Assembly (NCBI GenBank): GCA_033980235.1
Contig: CM067075.1
Location: 6,240,486 to 6,304,485 of the forward strand
DNA length: 64,000 bases
From: Diadema setosum
Lineage: Eukaryota > Echinodermata > Echinoidea > Diadematoida > Diadematidae
Reading direction: 5' to 3'
This document shows positions 47,127-62,652 of the stretch, piece by piece. A model generated the notes under the pieces. It made no database searches, had not been told where the DNA came from, and saw nothing but the letters and a program-made list of their open reading frames with translations. The translations under genes were made by a program, and so were the position numbers. Each line of letters starts with the position of its first letter. Position 1 is the first letter of the stretch.

Positions 47127-48900
47127 AGTTGGCGGTTTGCTATAAGCAAAGTTCCTTTCACCAAAACTGAGTAGCTCAAATGACTTCAGTCCACCAAGAC
47201 TTTCCATCCATCGGCTGAATGGAGGCACATAAAGCATTGCCAAGGGAATGAAAACTGACTAAAAAAGAATATATCATACCAGGTAGGCCTACAGTTATTG
47301 GTTATCGCCGTCAACGCAAAAACGCGTCAAAGTGCATTAAACTCTCACCTCAAGAGCGATAGTTAAACTTTGATGGCGCTTTTCACCCTTGATGCTGCAG
47401 CGCTGCTTTTTTTTTTTTTTTCCCATCCTTTCTTTTTCTCGCCAAAATATTCTTCGGAAGATGTTAATTGGCAGGAGAAGAGTTGTGTCAGATTTAATTT
47501 TAGTGACATGAATGGGGCAAGGAGTGTGAAACGATACAGTGTAACACACCTGCAGTACTACTGCAGAAAATATATTTACCGTGTTGATCTTTATTTGTAT
47601 AAGCAGAATCTCATCTACGTGTATATCACGTGTGGTTAATATTGTGACCATAAGATATGTATTTGAAATGTCTTTTTTTTTTCAGGGGGCCAATCAAATT
47701 TTAAGATTTATCCTGATAATTTGCAAATCAGTGTGCTTTCTTTCTTTCAAGATTTGTTTCTCCGCGTAGCGAAATATTCAGAAAAATTATAAATTCTAAA
47801 GAGCACCTTAAGCCAGTCTGACGTCCTTCCGCCGTGTATAGTACGCTGACATTTTCATTTTGATCGTATATTGAAGCTATAGACATTCAAGTTCAGTAAG
47901 AGGACCCATCGGTGAAGGAACGGCGTAAGAGCCGCCAATGGCTTATATCACTCTGAATATAACGTCTGGCCAATAACACAATCACCAGCAAATTCCTCTT
48001 CATGTGTCGTTGATGAAACGATATTGGCCTGCGAGTTTAATGAAAGGGCGCGATATATCGGAACGCGTTTCGACTTTAACACATGAAGAGCCAGTCAGCC
48101 AGTGCTATTAGATTTGGGTATGTGATGAAACTTTTGTGGGAACTTTTCCAAATATTTGTCACATTCTATTGCATTTAAGGTTTGTTGAACATTGGAGCGT
48201 GCTCCCCGTGACATTTCACTCTGAAATAACAACAGGCGAAAATAGAAACAGCGAACTACAGGGGATGTTTGAGCAAATGCGCACAATATAACCAAGAAAG
48301 TTATGACGGTTAAGCTGTAATTCATCTACACTGTTTGCTTATTGGAATCTCAAAGCGAAGAACCTTCAATTTCACATCAGAGCAAGCTTGCAAACGTAAA
48401 AAAAAGTATCCCCCTTACTTCACTCAAAGTGCTATAATATCATATGACTACAGCGAAATGTGAGATGTTCGGTGGTTGTCATGTTCAGTGTCTCCTCATA
48501 CCATACTTCTCAGGCATCTAAAGGAAAAAATGTCAAATCGAAGAATATTCGTGTATACCATCAACACTTTAAGTTTGCACACTTTATACACTCTTTGAGA
48601 TTTAGACAATCACTTAATCACTAGAAAATCCTACGAAATGTCAAAAATGAATCATTCCAATTAGAGTACCATGTCAGCGTGAGTCATCTTTGGAAAAAAA
48701 AAGTCTATTATACGCTTTCATCATTTTCAAGAAAAAGAAGGAGAAGAGTAAGAAGGAGAAGTAGACGTGAATTTAGCCTTAACTTATGCAGATCTGGATA
48801 GATTACAGGAAGGTTAGGCATACTGCTATTACATGATGAGATTGTAAGGTTTTGTGAGATTCATGAGAAAGGTCACTAACTGTAAGCGAAGAATTCGCTT
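47127..48900. other. Non-coding DNA, no gene seen
   Basis: No recognised gene. TAGGCCTA occurs at 47284-47291. The two open frames of about 90-105 codons at 47337-47651 overlap on opposite strands and lack protein features. Confidence 0.4.
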
Positions 48901-48923
48901 TGAATGTGTCATTACAGGGGAAG

Positions 48924-48990
48924 GGGGGGGGGGGGTTGGAAGGTAGGGTAGGGTAGGGTAGGGGGAGTGGGAGTGGATGGGGGAGGAGAG
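48924..48990 (+). repeat. G-rich tract with TAGGG repeats
   Basis: A 13-G run is followed by GGTAGGGTAGGGTAGGG and more G-triplets. GGGTAGGGTAGGGTAGGGGG at 48946-48965 fits the four-run rule for an intramolecular G-quadruplex. Confidence 0.85.
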
Positions 48991-50046
48991 GGCGTAGATC
49001 AGAGAGGTATAATTCGGTGCTCTTTGTAAGTCAATGCTCATTAATTTAAACAATAGAGGCGTCTCATAAGTATATAGAGTATACACTATTCTCTGTCAAA
49101 ATGTCAGTGGATTATTCAAGAAAACAAACACAAATCTTTATGCTAGCATCCGATTTCAAGTATTTGTTTAAACAAGAAGTTGTTCATGTGTGATTTAGTG
49201 CAACATCTGACTCAATCACATAATCTTATTAATCACTCTTTTCCAATAGTTCCGTATATTCATTGTGCATCTCGTTAAAATATATATGGTGATGTATGTG
49301 AAATCTTAATTATCATAGTCCAATGACACGCAATCTTCCGCCCGGTCGGTTTTCTTCACGGTAGATTCAATTTTTCAGATGACGAAGTTCGTTGATTGCC
49401 AGTCCATTCTACCATCAACCACCATGCCTTGTATTCTGCTCCATATCAACGTGATAGAGTCAAAACATGACTCTGGTTCTGCGACTGCAATTATGACAGG
49501 AAAAAAAAAATCAAAATAATGACAGAGTAATGCATAATGGGCAACAATAACGTGTATGTGACTTCATTACTATTCTGAAATTTTACTTGCATTTGTTTTA
49601 ATATACAAATTTCACACCAAATTTCACTGACCCCCTTAAACAAAGTCGTCAAGATAAACGTATATGTATAGCACTATTTCTCTTGTGAATCTCCTTTGAT
49701 TTGGCAAAATTTATTGGAAACTCTGACATTTTGAGCGGTAAAACAAGGTAAGATAGAAATGACAGTGTTCACCGCGATGCTGAACTATCGTGACACAGAT
49801 CAGCCCCGCGTATCGTGCTAGGTTTGTGGGCTACTGCAGGCGCTGAGCTGCGATCTTTACAAACCCAATCTCAGAGAGGAGCAAACTTAATTTGAACTCT
49901 TCGATTTCAGGCACCGGGTATCAAAGACGGCACCATCGACCCGGGCGTGGGATGATTCATAATATAACGCAGTCTGGGAACCTCTGCGAGCAGAAGTCAG
50001 TACGTCTTGACTACTGGAATATAAGGAGAATGCTGCATAAAATGAG
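48991..50046. other. Non-coding DNA, no gene seen
   Basis: Slightly GC-richer near 49790-49950, with an acceptor-like GATTTCAG at about 49907 followed by only 14 open codons. I do not call a gene. Confidence 0.4.
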
Positions 50047-50077
50047 ATAAATCAATAGATGGATAGATAGATAGATG

Positions 50078-50134
<57 letters not shown>

Positions 50135-50998
50135 ATAGATGAATAGATAGATACATGGATAGATAGATAAATAGATAAATAGATAGATGGATAGATGGAT
50201 AGATAGATAGATGGATAGATGGATAGATGGATAGATGGATAAATAGATAGATGAATAGATCGATACATGGATATATATAGATAAATAGATAGATGGATAG
50301 ATGGATAGATGGATAGATAGATAGATGGATAGATGGATAGATGGATAGATAGATAGATAGATGGATAGATGGATAGATAAATAGATAGATGAATAGATAG
50401 ATACATGGATAGATAGATAAATAGATAGATGGATAGATGGATAGATAGATAGATGAATAGATGGATAGATAGATAGATGGATAGATAGATAGATGGATAG
50501 ATAGATAGATAGATGGATAGATGGATAGATAAATAGATAGATGAATAGATAGATACATGGATAGATAGATAAATAGATAGATGGATAGATGGATAGATAG
50601 ATAGATGGATAGATGGATAGATTGATAGATAGATAGATGGATAGATAAATAGATAGATGAATAGATAGATACATGGATAGATAGATAAATAGATAGATGG
50701 ATAGATGGATAAATAGATAGATGAATAGATCGATACATGGATAGATAGATAAATAGATAGATGGATAGATGGATAGATGGATAGATAGATAGATGGATAG
50801 ATGGATAGATGGATAGATGGATAGATAGATAGATAGATGGATAGATGGATAGATAAATAGATAGATGAATAGATAGATACATGGATAGATAAATAGATGG
50901 ATAGATGGATAAATAAATAGATGAATAGATAGATACATGGATAGATAGGTAGATGGATAGATAGATAAATAAATAGATGGATAGATGGATAAATATAT
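50047..50998. repeat. GATA/GGAT tetranucleotide array, 0.95 kb, with higher-order pattern
   Basis: GATA units are mixed with GGAT, AAAT and GAAT variants. A TACATGG marker recurs at 50152, 50264, 50402, 50554, 50670, 50734, 50878 and 50934. The spacings are 112, 138, 152, 116, 64, 144 and 56 bp, showing that blocks longer than the tetramer have been duplicated. Three frames lack stops, which produces spurious Ile/Tyr/Ser/Leu-rich open frames of up to 352 codons. Confidence 0.96.
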
Positions 50999-52767
50999 GA
51001 GAGGAGAGAGACAGACAGACAAACTGTGATGGGAGGAAGAGAGCGTGGTAGACATGGTAGATGATTATCAAGCCATATGTACTAATGTAGTTTAATCTGT
51101 GATAAACGCATTAGAAGATTTAGAAGTGTCCTCGCTTCTTTTTATTATCCCTCAGGTTTGATGATAAATGAATATTTCGTTTTACTCTGACAACATAAAT
51201 ATAGCATGTATGATCTACCACCTTTTGCCGCTATTCGAAATCATTGCAATAAGGATTTTCTCTGAAATGACGATGGCGATAATGGAGCACGCTGAAGTAG
51301 CTCATCAAACCAAACGGCGTCTGATGCGGGACTCTGATAGTAATGAAAATCAGAATTGTAACACGCAGGCTTCATCATCGTGATCTAAATGATAATCAAC
51401 TTACGTCGGTTCTTAAACTTCATTAAACAAAAAATGCATGTTTATACTCGTATTCAATGAAACTTACCCAAAACACAGTAATTCCCTCTAAATTGTATAG
51501 AAGGAAAGCATTCCCAAACTTTACATTGATTTTTTAGATTCTGGTGTTTTGATTTTTTCATTTTTTTTTTTCACACGGCTTTTTGTTGTACGCACAGTCC
51601 TTTGTAATTACAGATTTGATGTCATTCGCGCTGTCATCATCTCAACCATAAACATCATCGTTACCCTCATGACCCTCCACCATCAACATCTTTCTCCTTT
51701 AAGACAGATACTGTACATAAGATACTGCTGAAAAGCGATCAAGTATACTATATGGTATGTGGATTGTGCAGAGTACAGTAACACTTGTTCTGTATTGTGA
51801 CGTAGACGCACTTGTCTGCTCCTCTTTTGTATTGTGACGTGTTGGGTCAAAAAAAGAAAGAAAGAAGAAGATAAACTTGCAGAAAAAAAAAGAAATCAGT
51901 GAAGTCATAACCAGCAAGGTGACAAGATCACAGTATCTTGCATGGACAATCTTGTATCTGGATTCGGAGTTGATTCGTATACCATCGAACGACCGTACAT
52001 CCATCCGTCCATCAATGAGCTGCTTTAAAAGTAGGTCCTATGATGATACGTGTGATGAAACCTCCTCATCGATATCTTTCTAGTACCCCGGTCCTATCTG
52101 CGATGGCTCACTTGAGGCGAACCTGTGCCTGTCCGTCCTTCTGACTGTTTGGCGATGTCTGGCATCACTTTACTAGTCAGACATATCCACTTTCCAAGGC
52201 GGATTAACCTTGACATCTAAACCTCCTCTTCAGACCTCGACCATAAGCCTCAGCAGGTCTTCCAGTGATGGCATCAGACAACGTCGGAGGGGAGAAAAAA
52301 AAAACCTCCTAGGCCTCTTCAGCTGATACTAATTTCCGTCAGCAATCAATGATGGCAGGTCGGAGTGTGCGTCGCTGTGTGCGTGTGTCTCAATCGGAGG
52401 CCGAAGAAGCCTGTGAAGTACGCGTTATGAATGACAATGTCATTTTATTCAGGGCTAATGAATATAGGTGGCCATGATCAGTCCCTGATAGGGGCTGGGA
52501 GCTTTTTCTGTTTCGTTTTGTGTGACTGTTATTGTTACCGCGAATTAATGGCTACATATTACTTCACCTCCTTGTAAACTCATAATCAAAGTTAAGCCCC
52601 ACTTGACAAGAATCATCCCTATTATAGCCGAACAGGTTATTAATATTAACTTGGTCCAACATGAACTAACAACTGCGGAAAAATACTGGAAAGAGCTGAA
52701 TGTTTTCAATATTCTTTTGCAGAATTACGTGTTTTCTGTTCATTGTCGAGAGTAGGCAAGTTAATCT
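50999..52767. other. Non-coding DNA, no gene seen
   Basis: A 71-codon open frame at 51168-51383 ends in a polar tail, but no splice site or homology supports it. A GC-richer patch lies at 52080-52340. Nothing is called. Confidence 0.35.
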
Positions 52768-52813
52768 CCCCCCCCCCCCTACTACTACTACTACTACTGG
52801 GGGGGGGGGGGGG
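52768..52813. repeat. C12-(TAC)n-G15 hairpin
   Basis: A run of 12 C (52768-52779) is followed by a TAC repeat spacer (52780-52798) and a run of 15 G (52799-52813). The two runs can form a pure G-C stem with a 19-base loop. Confidence 0.9.
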
Positions 52814-54300
52814 ATACTGTCAATATGTTGGTTGTTTTTTCTTCTTTTCGTAGTTCGATATCCAATATTGATTGAGTCAAGGTTGTGGGGTATATACAGT
52901 ACGTAGTTTCTAAGGTGCGGGTGAAGATTAAAACCTCTTGAACGATGGGTTAAAAAGTGGGGTTAATGGAGGAGGTAAGTTCTGGCACTACTGAAGTATT
53001 GAATATTCATTCGTTGCACTCTCCCAGGACTATCGCTCTATCCTCCCGGAAAGTTTGTGGCCAACTTTCTGCGGAAGTGTCCCATCTCATCCCCAGATGA
53101 GGGAGATATTATAATGATATGATGATAATATGGTTAGCCAATGCAGCGATAAACACTGCAAAATTCATTTCATATAGCGCTATGTGAAATATGTGATACA
53201 GAAGTTACATAACTTGACCACGAATACCTAGCTACGAATAGATCTAAATCAACAAGGACAACTGATCGGCAGTTTCTTGTAATGAGTATGATAATTACTT
53301 GTACAATGATAATCCCTTCATGGCCATCTTAGCAATATCAGCAACGCTAAGGGAAGAGTTGTTTTTTTTATTTATTTTTTAGTAAATTAAATAGAATACT
53401 GACAGTATAGGAGTTCAAGCAGCCTAGTATCACTTCCATCACTCCCAGTATAATTTTCATCACTATTGATATTGATACTATTTCATGGTGGAGTTCAATC
53501 TAATAGACTTTTTATTCGCACCAGCGGGGCATATTCGTGGGTAATCGACTTAAAAGCGAGAGTTGAGTATAATTAAGTTTTTTTTTAACATACACTTCAT
53601 TTGATGAATAATTCGAGTAGGGTTCTCTACATTTCAGAATACATGGAAAATATGAAAAGTTGATATATATCCGTGCTAGTAAAATGGCAATTGTCGTGAC
53701 ATTTCAATTGATTGATGAAGATGTTTACAGTCAGCAGCGTCTGTGCGCCTTTAACACTAAGCCCTCTCTCGGCGCTCCATTTCGTAGTCCGAGAAAAGAA
53801 TGGTATCCATTTCCACAACTTGTCTTTCGCCAGCAGATTACATGGACAGCGTCCATTACGCTAATACTGTGTCGAATCGGCCCGGAGAGACAGAGGGAAA
53901 TAGACGTATAATAAGGGTGAAAACAGAAAAGAAGGGGGAAAGAGCATTCTGCATGAGAACCCAAGGAGTGTTTTGTCTACAAGGATTTGGCAATCATTGT
54001 ACGTCGAACCCATTTTATTTCTCAGTAAAACCATGCAGCAAGAGCGAAAATTTTAAGAGGAAAAAGGTCGAGAAATACCGGAGAGAAAAGGGAGAAAACA
54101 ATCAGAGCGGGGATGGGGATAGGTATAATGATAAACCGAGCGGCTGGGAAATAAAATGAATAGATGAAAATATGCATGGGGAAAACGCACACACATACAC
54201 GACACATATTTACCCAAATACGATTTATATCATTATCATTTACAAACTGATTAGTATTTCATATTATATTATATGATGTAAATCATATCATATTATAATG
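52814..54300. other. Non-coding DNA, no gene seen
   Basis: AT-rich. Open frames near 53660-54160 on both strands overlap and lack domain features. Confidence 0.38.
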
Positions 54301-54310
54301 AATCATATCG

Positions 54311-54425
54311 CATCACATCACATCACATCACATCACATCACATCACATCACATCACATCACATCACATCACATCATATCATATCATATCATATCATATCA
54401 TATCATATCATATCATACCATACCA
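54311..54425. repeat. Pentanucleotide array (CATCA)n then (CATAT)n
   Basis: About 13 CATCA units change abruptly to about 10 CATAT units and then to two or three CATAC units. This is consistent with point variants spreading as blocks by slippage. Confidence 0.95.
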
Positions 54426-57457
<3,032 letters not shown>

Positions 57458-57871
57458 CAGAATACAACATCTCAGTTTTCACTTGGTCTCTGCCACGTAC
57501 CAAGTCACGTATGTTGAACCCCACCCCCACCCCCTTATAGGTAATGGTGAAAGCAAACGGTGAATGGTGAAAGCAAAGTATATACTGTTTATGGGGATTT
57601 CGTTTTTAACTGTTTGAATTTCGAAACTGAGGCGTTCAAGCGTTTTTAAAGTTTGGCTTGTTCAAGGTTTGTCCAACCTGTGAGGTGGAAGAGAGGTCTC
57701 TCCTCCACATCCCTGGTGTAACAACACGCCTGATGACAGTAGGTAGTACTGCGTGTGGCTGCGTTTGATGGTTTGATCATGGACCCTATCACAAGGGGCC
57801 ATGGTTTGATGGAGAGAACGTTCTGTCATGTTGATGTCAAGGCGAATCGGTATAAAAGGATTTATTTCTAC
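57458..57871 (+). repeat. Duplicated 0.41-kb block, copy A
   Basis: Nearly identical, in direct orientation, to 62246-62652. It contains ACCCCACCCCCACCCCCTTA, GTCCAACCTGTGAGGTGG and GATGACAGTAGGTAGTACTG. It ends just after a TATA-like GGTATAAAAGGATTTATTTC; beyond that the two copies diverge completely. It could be a dispersed repeat with a fixed 3' boundary or a duplicated regulatory block. Confidence 0.85.
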
Positions 57872-58939
57872 TTCCTATATCACCCGATGCCGAGTTCATC
57901 CCGATGGCTCGGGGATGACTTAGCAGCTAGCACCTTGAGCTCGTTGTCCGCTTGGCTTTAATTTCGTGCTACCAATAATGAAGCGACCGTGAGATTGTGT
58001 CATTTAGCGAACAATGTTAAGACTAATGGTGCACGTGGCAATGGACAAGCTATAGTGCTGCCTGATTGATTTGTTGTTGTTGTTGTTGTTGTTGTTGTTC
58101 TTGTTGTTGTTGTTAAACACAGGCCTACTCCTGCTTGGCCAGAGATAAATCCGAATATCCCATTAAATCCCCCCTCTCTCGCTCCCTCTAATTTTCTATC
58201 TCCCCGGTTCTCTCTTTTACCTTCTCTCTGTCTCTCTCGCAGAAATCTCGTTGTCTCAGTTTTCATCTATCTCTTACATACATGTGTATGAATACCTATA
58301 TTATATCTTATTTACATATATATATTTATATACCGCTATCTATATATCTAAATCAGATACGTAATATGTATATTGATAAATTACAGAAGGAACAAAAGAG
58401 CGTACGTAAAACATTAATAGACTCCTACTTTAACTCCAAAGAGTGCCTTGATTATAATTTGCCTTGAATGTGCCTTCACCCAGCAAAGATCTCTACGAAC
58501 TCTCGCCAAGAATATATTTCAGATCAAGATGAGAAGGAAATTAATTTCGTAGTCATTACGTCGATTTTTGCAGCATCCAGTTCCTCGTGGAAGCAATTGC
58601 TATTAACAATTACCCATTACCATCAGTACCACAAAACCAGAAATTAACTGGTAACTCCAGTATCGCGTGTATAATGAAGAATTGATAGATTCGCTCAACG
58701 CAGAATGGGAAGTATATTCACAAAATATTAGTATTTCTGTATACTGAGCAGCATTTCTATGACAAGGCAGCTTCGGATGTACCATGTTATGTACGTCATA
58801 TATTTTTACCCAATTAAAAGATATGTGTATATACTTATCAGGCGTGCAAGTATAGAGAGTTAAATGTGTTACTGATGCAATTATGAGCGGCTGAATACAT
58901 TCAATATAGATCTGCACATAAAGATCCATGGATTTAGTC
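57872..58939. other. Non-coding DNA with (GTT)n
   Basis: GTT repeats at 58071-58115 and a TC-rich stretch to about 58250. No gene is seen. Confidence 0.4.
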
Positions 58940-59890
58940 TAAGTTATTCCAAAGGTTCGTAATTCCGAAAATGGAATAAGGTTCGTTATTCTGAAGGTCC
59001 GTTAATTCGAAAATGAAATAATCAAGGATAGTTGTTCCAAACGTTAGTTTATCCGAAAATGAGTAAAGGGTCGTTATTTCGAAGGTTCGTTAATTCGAAA
59101 ATGAATAAAGGTTCGTTAATCCGAAAACGATATACGGCTCGTTATCCCAACAATGCCCGAAGGTTCATTAATTTGGAAATAAATATTAGGTTTGTTATCC
59201 CGAAAATGAAATAAACTTCATGTAGTGGTAAATACGGTGTTGCAGTTCAAAAGAAAAGGAAAAAAATGGTATGATTATTACTCAACGAAAATTGATTAAG
59301 CACATGCAAACACCGACACACACACCCACACAAATATGTATATAAACAAAAACAAATACACACGATAGACTTACTGACGACCCGAAATACAATTATGATT
59401 TGTAATTGTGTTATTGATGTAAAAAAAAAAAGAAGTATCTCTCCTCCTCATTTTGTACGCCACCCTTCCTCCTCTTCAACATTATCATCAGGATGAACCG
59501 TTTATCGCCATCGATTATCAACTTTTTAAAGAACGAGCCTTATTTCAATTTTTTGGATGGACGAACCATACTCCATTTTCCTATTAAAGAACCTTGTTTC
59601 ATTTTCGGATGAACAAACCTTCGGAATAACGAACCTTATATCATTTTCAGATTAATGAACATTCGGATTAAGGAACCCTATTTCATTTTCGGATTAATGA
59701 ACCCTTTTTCATTTTTGTAATAACGAACACTCTTAAATTTTCGGATTTAAGGAACCTCTTGATTAACGCCACAATGTTCGAATTAACGATCCCCTTTTCA
59801 TTTTTGGAATTAGCGGTATAGGAAATTGTGTGTTTCAGAGTAACGAACTTTCGGAATAACGAACCTTTGGAATAGCGAACATCACCAAGA
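58940..59890. repeat. TTCCGAA foldback array, split by a 0.3-kb spacer
   Basis: The left half (58945-59215) repeats GGTTCGTTATTCCGAA-like and GTTAATTCGAAAATGAA units. The right half (59530-59885) repeats the reverse complements and ends GGAATAGCGAACATCACC, the inverted family terminus. The spacer holds AC-rich sequence near 59310-59365. Confidence 0.83.
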
Positions 59891-61606
59891 CCCTTGTAAC
59901 AAGTTCAACCCGAGCGTCATAGTCGTTCTACGTATGAAAGAGTAGACGTGTAGTTATGGTTATTATGCTGATAACGTGAATAGATGGTGTGTCAACTTTC
60001 AATGTCTGTGATTTCAAAACTTGTCAGATTCTCCTGACTGAGATCTATATCCACAAATAGACTAAGAAATACATAATAGAATTAGATTATCATTAGAATA
60101 ACATGCTGTCAATATGCGTATCAAAATATCTATGGAGAAGCATTACCATGCTATTTCATCGTTTATCATAATCATTTTGGTTTATTCGTAACTGTCTAGG
60201 GAAAAAGTAAGTAGTGTAAATCAAGTCAATCACAGAATATAATATTCACATTCTTTGAGGCATAGACAATCATTTTTTTTTTCAATTCGTAAAAAAATCT
60301 TACACAACATCCGAGACACTTGTTTATACTATGTATGACAAGACAGCTCAGTATTGATTTCTTTTCTTTTTTTTTTTTCAAACGTGGGTACACTTTTGAA
60401 AAACGGCTTTATCGATGCAGCTGCAAAAGTAGCAATTGTTGTTATTGTATTTTTTTTTTCGCGTTTGTTGGGTCCGGGATCAGGAATGACGTGTCGATGT
60501 AGAGAGGGAAACGAGAGAAACGGAAAGACGAGTTTATACATACATTTATTTCCCATGTCGGTCAGTGTCCTCTGTTGAATGAAATAAAGTATATATATGC
60601 TGCCGAGGTCGATTTGTTGTCGTTCGTCAATATAGGAATGATTCTTGATATAGATGAAGATATTGGCTGTCTTAGATTTCACACGGCACTGCATGGATGA
60701 TTTAGCAAAGATCAACAGATAGAGAAGAAGAGCAGACGGCCAGAAAGAAACAGAGAGGGAGAAAATTAGAGTAGAAAGGGGAGGAGAGAAAAAGACATAT
60801 ATATATATATATATATATATAATGTACATTTCAGTCTCTATATTGTAGAGAGGGAAAGAGGAGAGAGAGAGAGAGAGGGAGATGGGCGGAGATGGGCGGA
60901 CATGCCCCGGTGGCGCACTTTAAAGCTGCGTTATATTCTGTTCATAAATTGCAGTCAGCCAATTGGGAATTTATCACAATTGGGTTGTATCCTATATACC
61001 TGTGATGGATTGAGTTATATTGCCTCGAGAGACGGAAATATTATGCCGTCTCCTGCGAAGACAGAAGTACGAAAACGCGCCTTTTTTATAGAGGGGGGGG
61101 GGGTGGGGGTGGGAGGGGCTGTCGTCGAATAGAAAAATTGATATGGCTTGCATAACATTTGGAGTTGAGTCATTCAAGCAAATTTTGTCATGCAGTTTCG
61201 ACAGCGATTGAAAAAAATGGGGGGGGGGGGGGACAAAACTTGTGCCAGCAACGCCGTCTATGCCCCTCAGTGAGATGTGCATGTTCCCACGTTCCTCAAC
61301 GCACCAAACCAACCGGCACGAGAGCGAACGTGAGAGTATTTTGTCATTACTTTCGGATGAGCACGTAATCACGTTGGATCCCAACTTTAATCAGCGTAAC
61401 ACATAGGGAGAGAAAAATTTCATAATCTTCCAATTTTATCGATTTAGACGTGTCTAAAGTCATAAATGCTTGATAAACATGGCTGTCGATTGTGACTGAG
61501 CTTTAGTGATGTTCATGTATATTTTATGTTTTACTTTATTGTGATATATGTGAGAAATATGAAAATAAATTGAAATGAAAAAAAAATGAAATGTTTGTTT
61601 ATGAGT
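59891..61606. other. Non-coding DNA with AT, GA and G-run repeats
   Basis: (AT)n at 60797-60821, GA-rich at 60835-60900, and G-runs at 61094-61103 and 61219-61231. No gene is recognised. Confidence 0.4.
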
Positions 61607-61651
61607 GTATGTGGATGTGTGTGTGTGTGTGTGTATGTGTGTGTGTGTGTG
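61607..61651. repeat. (GT)n microsatellite
   Basis: Interrupted GT dinucleotide array. Confidence 0.92.
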
Positions 61652-62245
61652 AACAGCACGAAAATATCTAATACGATGTCACGTGGTTTTCTTCATCATG
61701 CGACTTTGAGATTAGACACAACACCAGACCTAGACATGTATATGGAGATATGTCGCATCATGTGATGCTAAATTTTCATTGCTGAGATTCCGTGACGTCG
61801 ACAAAGCGGAGGGAAACTTTTGAGAGCAAGAGAAAGGCGGCGTTAGCTGTGACCTTAAAATGACGTCAAGACGATTTGTCGTCAACCAGTTTGGAATTTC
61901 ATGCTATGCTATTCAAATAAACGGGTACATGCTGTAATATTCTTTCGTTTCAGTGCCGTAATGTAAAACTCACCATAACATGTCTTTTTCCTATTATTTA
62001 TTCATATCCCAACATTCAAATACATGAATCATAGGATATTGCATTCCATTTGGGAAGAAGAATAGAATATACATAATTTGCGGTGTACAGATTATATTGT
62101 ATACCATTAAAATTCAGTGGAGGTGTCTACTGAGAAGTAAAGCTTGTAAAATGTAGACCCCCTGACGATTAGAAATTGAATGTGATATGAACATACTATG
62201 ATTGAAACAAGCGAATTAGCAGATTTCATAAAGAAATGAAAACAA
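61652..62245. other. Non-coding DNA; possible inverted LINE 3' end at 61985-62165
   Basis: TTATTTATTCATATCCCAAC to AAGCTTGTAAAATGTAGACC resembles 45216-45480. TGACGTCA lies at 61861-61868. No gene is seen. Confidence 0.35.
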
Positions 62246-62652
62246 CAGAGTACAACATCTCAGTTTTCACTTGGTCGCTGCCACGTACCAAGTCACGTAT
62301 GTTGAACCCCACCCCCACCCCCTTATCGGTAATGGTGAAAGCAACTGGTGAATGGTGAAAGCAAAGTATACACTGTTTATGGGGCAATAACTGTTTGAAT
62401 TTCGAGACTGAGGCGTTCAAGCGTTTTTAAAGTTTGGCTTGTTCAAGGTTTGTCCAACCTGTGAGGTGGAAGAGAGGTCTCTCCTCCACATCCCTGGTGT
62501 AACAACACGCCTGATGACAGTAGGTAGTACTGCGTGTGGCTGCGTTTGGTGGTTTGATCATGGACCCTATCACAAGGGGCCATGGTTTGATGAAGAGAAC
62601 GTTCTGTCATGTTGATGTCAAGGCGAATCGGTATAAGAGGATTTATTTCTAC
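62246..62652 (+). repeat. Duplicated 0.41-kb block, copy B
   Basis: Direct copy of 57458-57871, about 4.8 kb away, with a few substitutions and a short deletion near 62385. TATAAAAG of copy A is TATAAGAG here. Confidence 0.85.

Noticed and set aside
47337..47651. Overlapping 89- and 104-codon frames on opposite strands
   Set aside because: Composition and start context are random-like and they include T- and A-runs.
49907..49952. Terminal coding exon after an acceptor-like GATTTCAG
   Set aside because: Only 14 codons remain open and no matching upstream exon is visible.
49997..51071. Open frames of 339-352 codons, rich in Ile, Tyr, Ser and Leu, on the minus strand
   Set aside because: They are a by-product of the GATA array, which has no stop codons in three frames.
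51168..51383. 71-codon frame with a polar C-terminus
   Set aside because: The nearby acceptor-like site at about 51151 is not in a compatible open frame, and nothing else supports coding.
58352..58467. Possible terminal exon encoding a Lys/Glu-rich helix
   Set aside because: Short, with no donor partner or recognisable domain.
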